Part shown: one piece after another, positions 58,521 to 64,000 of the stretch
Layout of the letters: each line of letters starts with the position of its first letter
How positions within the stretch are numbered: position 1 is the stretch's first letter
The notes under the pieces: generated by a model
What the model saw: the letters and a program-made list of their open reading frames with translations, nothing else
Databases searched by the model: none
Told to the model about the DNA's origin: nothing
Translations under genes and position numbers: made by a program
DNA from: Telmatactis stephensoni
Lineage: Eukaryota > Cnidaria > Anthozoa > Actiniaria > Isophelliidae
Reading direction: 5' to 3'
DNA length: 64,000 nucleotides
NCBI GenBank assembly: GCA_029948255.1
Contig: JALIZF010001495.1
Coordinates: 124,001 to 188,000, forward strand

Positions 58521-61500
58521 TTTCTGAAAGATCGTTTGTGAAGGAGCGCAGGCGCTAAATGTCAATCAGTTTATGTTTTTACGTTCTAAATTCTTGGCCT
58601 CCATAGCACATATTCACATTATATCTGCTGACAGTAAACTAATGTTACTTGTTTTTACAGCTTCTACAGTGTTAGGAGTGTGTCTTCCTATCATCTTTAT
58701 TCTTGTACTAGTAATAATAGCCATCTTGGTGTACAACTGGTGGAAATGGCGAAAACGAAAAGGTTAGTAAGTGAGGTAGCATTGGTGTGAATGGGCCGGG
58801 AAGCAACATTGTCATATGACCCGTATTTCCCTGCTTGCGCGCTTTTAATAAAACCTTCAGAAAATTAAAGATGACGTAATCGGGGCCGTGCGGCTTTGCT
58901 CGAGCGGGCTGTAAAAACCCGTACGGCCCTGCTCGTTTCCGGGCACTATATTTCTATTTGTATTTGAGAGCTCTTTTAGCACTTTTTATAACAACAACAA
59001 CAACAACATCAAAACAAGTCACATGATAAAATGCTTTTTGACTGAGCGGACGGGAAAATATTTGGCTCTTGCAATTGGTCATTTGTACCGCATGACCTCA
59101 AGCCAAATATTTTCCCGTCCCGCCGTCCCACTCAGTATTGCCATAGTAATTTCTTTCAATTTCGTTTTGTATGCAACGTCCCTTTAGTTGTGAAATCCTG
59201 TAATCTTGTATGTATATGGTTAGTATTTGTAATAAAATGTAATTTTCAGACGGTTCGTAACGTAGAGAGAAATTTGAAACTTTACCTCTTGTATTTTGAT
59301 GAATGTATCAAGATTTACCAAGTTTTCGATTCTTTAATACCTTGCCTTAAACCCTTGTCCTTTGTAAAAATATTGTCTTTAAAACTCTCTCCATTTTTTG
59401 TTTTACAGAGTTATACAGGGAGGACAAAAGGTAAGCGTGGCTTACTGATAATAAGTAATAACTGGACATACTACAATCTATTCTAGTTTAGTGCAGGAAT
59501 ATCGTGCAGAATTGTTCAGTTTTTTGCTACAAGCATGAGAATTGGCACAATGATAGAAGACAATATGCTGTCTAGATTCTGATGTAGCACCACGCCCAAA
59601 AATCAATACTTCCAGTTTTACACCAGTGGAATTAATTTTCACTTAAAATTGAATAAGATTGTTACATTAACAAGGTGTTCCATGAAATGTGATAATTCTG
59701 TTCCTTCTACTTAACTAGCTATAGTACCCCACCCTGTTTTCCATACTTCCAGTTTTATGTTAATGGATTTAATTAAATCAAAATTAATTAAAAAAACTCT
59801 TCCGCACTATAACCATCAACCTGTCTTCCTATTTGGTCTGATGTTGTATGCCCTTTCGTTTGACACACCTGCCACACCCAAAACTTGATACTTCCAGTAC
59901 AAATATATAGGAATATCTAAAGTATCTAAAAACCTGCAAGTATTAATATTTGGGCGCGCGTGGCGCTACATCAGAAATTAGTCATCCTGTAATTAATGTT
60001 TTATCGTTGTGCCAATTTTCATGCTTGTAGAAAAAAACTGTTAAATTCTGCACTATTTGTGCACTACAGAGGGATTTCACGGCAGCCATGTTTGTGGTCA
60101 AAATAATAGACCTTTTCTCCCATGAGAAATGAAATCTTTTGTCATTCAAAAACTTTCTATTGTACTTGCCCACAAACATGGTTGCCATAAAATCCCTCTA
60201 TATTCCTGCACTAAGTGAATCTGAGCTAAGAAATAAATCAAGAGCTAGAAATTGAGAGGCGAAGTTGAAGTACCTACAAGGTGCACGCGCTACGAGAAAT
60301 AGAAGGAAAAAAATCCTGACTCAAATGGGACTTGAATTTTTCTCGGTTTTCTTGCCGTTAACTTACTGCCTCAGGCACTTCAACTTTCTCAATAAACTTT
60401 AAATTACTAAGTGTATGCCGAAGATAACCAGGGTTTTTTGTTCGGCTGTACACAGGCTAGTAGACATGTCTGATCTTCCTCTAAATCTGTGCAAGTAAAT
60501 TTGTAAGAACAGCACCCGAAAGTTCTAAACCCCTAATAGCATCTATTAGAGCAGCTTTCCTATGGCAATAGCAAACTTACCGCATTAATATTGTAAAATT
60601 CAAAATTTCTGCTCTAACCGTGCCGTGCTGTGACCGTGCCGTGCCGTGCCGTGCTCGTACCGTGCCGTTTTCACTATCATTAAGAGACCATAACACTAAG
60701 TGAACGAAACTCAGTATTGATGTCTGTGCGGCTAAGGCTATTTTTAGTAACTTTGCCATCACGCGCACAAGGCTGTCAAACAATAAAAGTTGATTTTGAA
60801 CGTGCGCGCGGACGGAGCCTTGCGCACGCGCGATGGCGAAATTACTAAAAATAGCCTTAGCCGCAACAAACATCGCACAGGCATCAATACTGAGTTTTAA
60901 TACACTAATACACTCTTGTTTATCTCTTGACTTATTATATTGAACGACTACAAAACATTTCTCGTGACAAATTGAAGAGGATCCTGCAAAAACAGATCTA
61001 GAGTAAATGATCTTTGGATCAAATTCGAAATTTTCCTGTGGAATTGAAAGAACTTTTGGGAGAATAAATACTTTAATCAGAAGTCACTTACACTGTTCTT
61101 GCACTGACCTTCTCAATTAGAACTCAATTCAAATTGTTAGTCGGTGATTAACATGTGAATTTATGTTTTTAGCCATAAGCAAGACGCTGAGGCACCAAAA
61201 GAAGTAAGTTCTTAATTTCACATTTTGAATACCATTTCTTAGTAGTTTTAACAACTATATTGAAATACACCAACAAGCCAGGGCACAAGCTTAGATCGCT
61301 ATGTTTTCTTTTCGCATTTACTATAAAAGGCTTATTTAAATGGGAGATTTTGTCGCGCGTCGGGATTTGAGTGACGATTTACGGTCACGTGACCATCGAA
61401 TTTACATTACAATTTTGCGTTCATAAAGTGCATCAATGTCGTTACTATTTCAAATTTACTGCAACATCGCGACGAGTAAATTGCCTTGAAAATCGCCTTT

Positions 61501-63660
61501 CATTTCAAGTTGCGCAAAATATCGTTCGTAAAAACAAGCCTTTAAATGATCCTGCTTTCAATCGACGATAAAATTATCATATTTTTTCGTCAAGGGTATA
61601 GGATAAACCTAGCGTTAGGGATAACTCTTTTGTTTTGTTTTCACCATATCCCTTTTGTTAGGGTTCCCCTACCTTTATGCAAACCACATACACCGATTTC
61701 TAATTACTCGTGCCCAGGCCTTTAGGCCGGGAACGAGTTATAAACTGCAAATGTTTCTTTTTTTTTTTTTTTTTTTCCTCTCGTCGTCCACGAGAATGCG
61801 GCATTCTTGCGCAACCGGTCACGTGTCACAGTTCCTGATTGGGTAAGAGTGTAAGAAACAATGCCCTTCATTCATCACCTTTGAGCGAGTGCGAACTCTT
61901 CTGTCTTCGAAGCTAGTGAACGCCAGTCAGGAACTTTAGGAATGCAAGATGGCGGACAGCTCAAAAAATAGCTTTCAGAGACAGGCTTTTCCAGCAGTGA
62001 GACAATATAAAATGGAGCTTTTAACTCGAGATTTACCTAGACACTTATAAGAGCTTCAGAATGGGCTGTTATTTTGAGCCCGATCTCCAATACTTTGACC
62101 AAATATCGAGCTCTCAATGGAGTAGTTGAAAATGAAACTCTCGCGACTCAAAGCAATTCCTTTGAGCTGGAAATCTACGAATTTCTCACCCTACATGTTG
62201 CTAAACCAACGCATATGGAGGCAAGTCAATTATATTTTTCATTCAAGCATTCAAGAGATCTTGAGACGTTTTTGTAATGAATTTTAACACAATTCTGGCC
62301 AGACAATTTATTTATATATTTTCATGGAATCAAGGCTCTATTTGACCTGATGCGTTTGGTCACGTAATAGATAAAACATCTGAAACACGAACGCCGAAAA
62401 AAGACACGATTTGTTATTGTGTCAAATACGTCGTTGTAGAAGTCTTTGCAGCAAACAATTGAGATATATAGTGAAATAAAAAGTTGAATAAACTGGTATA
62501 TTTTTGCATGTTGGGATAAAGGCAAACACTAAGCTGCTGACAGACAAATTGACTAATCAGATATTCTCTAAAAAGGTCAAAAAAGGTCTTTATTATGTTA
62601 CGGATATAGAGGCAAGTCAATTATATTTTTCATTCAAGCATTCAAGAGATCTTGAGACATTTTTGTAATGAATTTTGACACAATTCTGGCCAGACAATTT
62701 ATTTATATATTTTCATGGAATCAAGGCTCTATTTGACCTGATGCGTTTGGTCACGTAATAGATAAAACATCTGAAACATGAACGCCGAAAAAAACACGAT
62801 TTGTTATTGTGTCAAAAACGTCGTTGTAGAAGTCTTTGCAGCAAAAAATTAAGATATATCGTGAAATAAAAAGTTGAATAAACTGGTATATTTTTGCATG
62901 TTGGGATAAAGGCAAACACTAAGGTGCTGACAGACAAATTGACTAATCAGATATTCTCTAAAAAGGTCAAAAAAGGTCTTTATTATGTTACGGTTAAGTG
63001 AAGAATGCGTGAAACGGCTCGGGGAAGAGTACGCACGGGGCCGGTCACTGAAGGGCTCCCGGGGCACGAGTGAACGCACGTGTGCGTCTAGTTCAAAATG
63101 GCCGATCGATGGCCAAATGGCGCGGTAGGCCTGGTGACGAGCAACATGTAAATAAGACTCGAAAGTTGACCTCATTTGATAAACAACCTGGCTGATTCCA
63201 ACTTAACCACTGTATACTATTAAGGTTTTGTCACTTTGCTGTTTTGATGAGTAAAAAAGTTGTAGTTTTGTTTGTTTTTCCACTACAATTTGATGACAGC
63301 TGTAACTGTAACTGATTCCCTCATTAGACTGACGCCATAAAACTAGAAGAAGGACAACAGAAAGAAAATGGCAGCGATGAAACCCCTTACAAAAGCTACA
63401 ACGGCTCTTGTTTTCAACCTTTCATAAAAAGACCAAGACGGCGACCAGGTCAGCCAAGACAACAACCCAAAGCTCTTGAAATACTTGATCCTATTACTGA
63501 AGAGAACCCTGATGAAGAAAGTAGCGAAGAAAGTATTCCCGACAATAAACCTGATCAAAATGAAAGCGTCCAAGAAGAATCAGAATTAGAAGTGATAACA
63601 GAGCCAAAACAAAAACAGACTGAAGAACAACACAGCGAAGTAGGAGATTCAAAAGCTTGA
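44929..63660 (+). CDS. Gene C: V-like/Ig/Ig/FN3 transmembrane receptor (598 aa)
   Basis: Exons: 44929-45016 (signal peptide), 48706-49074 (V-like), 51903-52178 (I-set Ig), 53654-53932 (I-set Ig), 54647-54919 (FN3), 55545-55568 (8-residue stalk), 58661-58762 (TM ~438-461 then WWKWRKRK), 59409-59430, 61173-61203, 63328-63660 (stop TGA). All junctions are GT/AG. The ectodomain exons are phase 1-1, and the 22-bp exon after the TM is phase 1 to 2, as in gene A. In the V-like domain (30-152) the expected B-strand Cys is Trp (LKWKY), while strand F keeps Y-x-C. The tail of about 130 residues is basic near RPRRRPG, then strongly acidic, with tyrosines at YKSYNG but no ITIM. Likely a cell-surface recognition or adhesion receptor. 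Introns carry a LINE, two 'ACTCGTGCC' copies and many MITEs. Confidence 0.85.
45017..46399. other. First intron of gene C, 5' part
   Basis: No exon was recognised. It holds an inverted pair around 45780-45845 (GGGAATCTGTTCTAT and its complement) and a cluster of AAGATCTTGGCAAGA-like palindromic motifs at about 45868-46010, probably a small MITE. Confidence 0.5.
46400..47414 (-). mobile_element. ~1-kb repeated element 'ACTCGTGCC', copy 3 (in gene C intron 1)
   Basis: Differs from copy 1 at only a few positions across ~1 kb by eye, indicating recent spread. Same ends, same poly-A tract (about 47334-47364), same decayed minus-strand frame. Confidence 0.88.
47415..48705. other. First intron of gene C, 3' part
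   Basis: No exon was recognised before 48706. A short element near 48088-48180 has CCCCGGGGAATTTGAC-like and CAAATTCCC-like modules in both orientations. Confidence 0.45.
49007..49578. repeat. Tandem copies of the gene C V-exon 3' end and donor site
   Basis: Starting from the true exon end, a ~145-bp unit (…ACATTGAGACTAGTACCACG… GTAGAACTGGTTATTACTG|GTAAGT… CCAAGCTTTACTTAGT) is repeated at 49152-49300 and from about 49321. The second copy has a GC-type donor (GGCAAGT, GC at 49222-49223). The third has an intact GTAAGT (49538) and is split by the MITE at 49385. A fourth copy is at about 51026-51166 and a fragment at 51286-51322. Confidence 0.85.
49383..49531. mobile_element. TAGAG-type MITE, member 3, with proved TA target duplication
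   Basis: A 145-bp element (49385-49529) flanked by TA on both sides, inserted in the third duplicate of the exon end. Neighbouring duplicates show the uninterrupted site (GAACTGGTTATT against GAACTAGT-TA-[element]-TA-TTT), so boundaries and target are read directly. TA targets suit a Tc1/mariner-type mobiliser (inference). The interior carries repeated CCGTG units. Confidence 0.92.
49579..51525. other. Intron of gene C between the V-like and first I-set exons
   Basis: Non-coding. It holds the fourth exon-end duplicate (51026-51166), a CAA/poly-A run near 51190-51235, CAC-rich sequence at 51240-51280 and a truncated tRNA-like SINE head at about 51454. Several overlapping short frames at 49599-50340 have no recognisable product. 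Confidence 0.5.
51526..51695. mobile_element. hAT-style MITE
   Basis: The left end AGGGGCGGATCCAGGATTTT, followed by TGAAATGGGGGGTGAATTTT, is mirrored by AAAATTCACCCATTTCACC and CCCCTGGATCCGC. GGGGCGGATCCAG termini are typical of hAT MITEs (general knowledge). Target duplication not determined. Confidence 0.7.
52201..52479. mobile_element. Nested inverted-repeat elements
   Basis: The outer ends TAGAGTGCTTACAATATATC pair with GATATATTGTAAGCACTCTA. Inside (52318-52444) is a second palindrome whose ends CCTAGTTCAAACGTCGCATC pair with GATGCGACGTTTGAACTAGG. The inner one probably inserted into the outer. Located in the gene C intron after the first I-set exon. Confidence 0.8.
52486..52573. mobile_element. 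Truncated TAGAG-type MITE
   Basis: It reads like the 49383 family: TTTTCGTATAACTGTGAAAA at the left and GCGAAAACTGCTCTA at the right, with shortened CCGTG-rich interior. Confidence 0.55.
52574..53653. other. Gene C intron, no exon recognised
   Basis: Unassigned sequence between two Ig exons. It contains short frames around 53138-53340 without protein character. Confidence 0.4.
53933..54646. other. Gene C intron before the FN3 exon
   Basis: AT-rich, nothing recognised. Confidence 0.4.
54985..55250. repeat. Degenerate (CTTG/CCTG)n tetranucleotide region
   Basis: Long runs of TGCCTGCTTGC-type units in the intron after the FN3 exon. They create spurious Leu-Ala-Cys-rich frames. Confidence 0.9.
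55595..55842. mobile_element. Palindrome-array MITE with GAGTAAATTTACTC units
   Basis: Ends are CACTGCAAAAACGC and its exact reverse complement. The interior contains several copies of GAGTAAATTTACTC or half-sites GAGTAA/TTACTC, plus a longer pair GGTGCATCCACAGTAACTCA / TGAGTTACTGTGAATGCACC. It lies 26 bp after the short stalk exon of gene C. Confidence 0.85.
56081..56141. repeat. (CT)n microsatellite upstream of the LINE
   Basis: About 50 bp of pure CT repeat preceded by a short C-rich run. A second CT tract ends the LINE at 58484-58523. Confidence 0.95.
56195..58339 (+). pseudogene. LINE ORF2 remnant with reverse transcriptase, broken by stops
   Basis: One frame reads through from about 56195 to 58339 but is broken by TAG at 56303, TGA at 56381, TGA at 57575 and TGA at 58181. 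The two uninterrupted stretches are 56384-57577 (397 codons) and 57578-58183. RT motifs include KATGLDGIPSYFIK, NYRPISVLSS, FLDFTKAFDTVNH, GIPQGSILGPLLFILYINDL and YADD. After the third stop comes ICNWLKANKLSLN, the expected continuation, and then a C-terminal region typical of CR1/Jockey-like LINEs. The first two stops fall where Trp is expected. The copy is inactive. Confidence 0.88.
56195..58340 (+). mobile_element. 5'-truncated non-LTR retrotransposon (CR1/Jockey-like) in a gene C intron
   Basis: An RT-bearing LINE remnant in the intron between the stalk and TM exons. The coding part ends at TAA 58337-58339. The 3' end reads TTAAATAAAAGAGA and runs into a CT repeat. It lies in sense orientation to gene C. 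No endonuclease domain remains. Confidence 0.85.
58484..58523. repeat. (CT/CTGT)n tract at the LINE 3' end
   Basis: CTCTCTCTGTCTCTG-type repeat directly after the LINE tail. Confidence 0.9.
58763..59408. other. Gene C intron after the TM exon
   Basis: Non-coding; it includes the palindrome at 59041-59135 and otherwise nothing recognised. Confidence 0.45.
59041..59135. repeat. Inverted repeat, 95 bp
   Basis: ACTGAGCGGACGGGAAAATA with TTTGGCT pairs with AGCCAAA, TATTTTCCCGTCC and CACTCAG at the right. Probably a small MITE. Confidence 0.75.
59490..60215. mobile_element. Foldback element with a nested palindromic MITE
   Basis: Outer arms: TTAGTGCAGGAATA, GCTACAAGCATGAGAATTGG and GATGTAGC at the left, each answered in reverse order at the right. 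The right arm is interrupted at about 60069-60200 by an element with TAGAGGGATTT-type ends and paired CCATGTTTGTGG blocks. The left arm lacks it, so the nesting order is clear. Confidence 0.75.
60216..61172. other. Gene C intron before exon 61173
   Basis: It carries a possible degenerate TAGAG-type MITE (from about 60547, with CCGTGCCGTG repeats) and an inverted-repeat element at 60708-60896. No exon was recognised. Confidence 0.5.
60708..60896. mobile_element. Inverted-repeat element, 189 bp
   Basis: AACTCAGTATTGATG at the left and CATCAATACTGAGTT at the right. Inner GCTAAGGCTATTTTTAGTAA pairs with TTACTAAAAATAGCCTTAGC. The centre is GC-rich (GCGCGCGG). Confidence 0.85.
61704..63093 (+). 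mobile_element. ~1-kb repeated element 'ACTCGTGCC', copy 4, enlarged by internal duplication
   Basis: Ends TTACTCGTGCCC and GTGTGCGTCTAGTT as in copy 2. A ~391-bp segment is present twice in tandem (62218-62601 and 62609-62993, near-identical), raising the length to 1390 bp. The decayed frame starts ATGGCGGAC (about 61950). It is broken near 62047 but open later (62074-62277). It lies in the last intron of gene C. Confidence 0.85.
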
Positions 63661-64000
63661 TTAGACGTAAATGTCTAGTAGCAATTAGATTATCAAACCA
63701 TAAATACTTTATTTTTGCGAATTCCAGTTAATATCCAATGACGGATTTAATTAATTACAATATTATAAAATATTTGAGATATAACGCGCGCGCTGATTGG
63801 CTGGCTACCATGTTTATATCAGAGGACAGAGACATGGCTCGCTCAAAAAACGTGGAAAATATATCATAAAAGCAATATAATACGATCGCTTATGTCTCTG
63901 TACTGTGATATAAACACTCTGAAAAAGTAAAATTTTAGTTGATTTTTTAGACTTTTTGTAATATACTCATGATTTTTGTGAAATTTCATGTACATTTTCA
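63661..64000. other. 3' flank of gene C
   Basis: 3' UTR and downstream flank. It includes a long inverted repeat at about 63810-63915 (GTTTATATCAGAGGACAGAG against its near-complement around CTCTGTACTGTGATATAAAC). No further gene is seen. Confidence 0.55.

Noticed and set aside
60577..60873. 98-codon minus-strand frame
   Set aside because: It spans the inverted-repeat element at 60708-60896 and CCGTG repeats; no protein character.

Overview
This is animal nuclear DNA: AT-rich, with spliced genes (GT...AG introns), a single-exon class A GPCR, immunoglobulin (Ig), FN3 and SEA receptor exons, and dense small inverted-repeat transposons, SINEs, a LINE and an LTR element. Genome style and the Ig/FN3 receptors suggest a cnidarian, probably an anthozoan such as a stony coral. 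That placement is inference; no marker gene here proves it.

Layout. 0.8-4.3 kb: the 3' part of a plus-strand Ig-Ig-FN3-TM receptor (gene A). 5.0-9.3 kb: a complete Ty3/gypsy retrotransposon with apparently identical 124-bp LTRs, a 5-bp target duplication and one open 1312-codon gag-pol frame. 9.3-13.3 kb: foldback elements. 13.5-17.5 kb: an eight-exon minus-strand STE20/PAK-like kinase (539 aa, predicted N-myristoylated). 17.5-23 kb: inverted-repeat elements. 23.1-24.1 kb: an intronless GPCR on the minus strand. 24-33.7 kb: gene-poor and repeat-rich. 33.7-44.0 kb: a nine-exon minus-strand receptor (gene B, 518 aa): signal peptide, V-like domain, Ig domain, SEA domain, Pro/Thr stalk, TM and a tail with two ITIM-type tyrosine motifs. 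44.9-63.7 kb: a ten-exon plus-strand receptor (gene C, 598 aa): signal peptide, V-like domain, two Ig domains, FN3, TM and an acidic tail. B and C are divergent, with start codons about 950 bp apart. All exon models were read by eye; the reading frame stays open across every proposed junction.

The most interesting signal is the receptor cluster. Genes A and C share an Ig/FN3/TM design with phase-1 domain exons and a tiny phase 1-to-2 exon after the TM. Genes B and C share an N-terminal V-like domain in which Trp sits where the B-strand Cys is expected. Gene B carries paired ITIM-like motifs. This is the composition expected of a self/non-self or innate receptor complex (compare the Hydractinia Alr genes), but function is inference. 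The myristoylated non-RD kinase lies nearby; no functional link is shown.

Mobile DNA fills the introns. It includes four copies of a ~1-kb element with a decayed ~125-codon reading frame, a TA-flanked MITE family whose boundaries are proved by an internal empty site, modular poly-G/poly-C-ended elements, a TATATA-type terminal-repeat family, tRNA-derived SINEs, nested foldbacks, and a degraded LINE between CT repeats.
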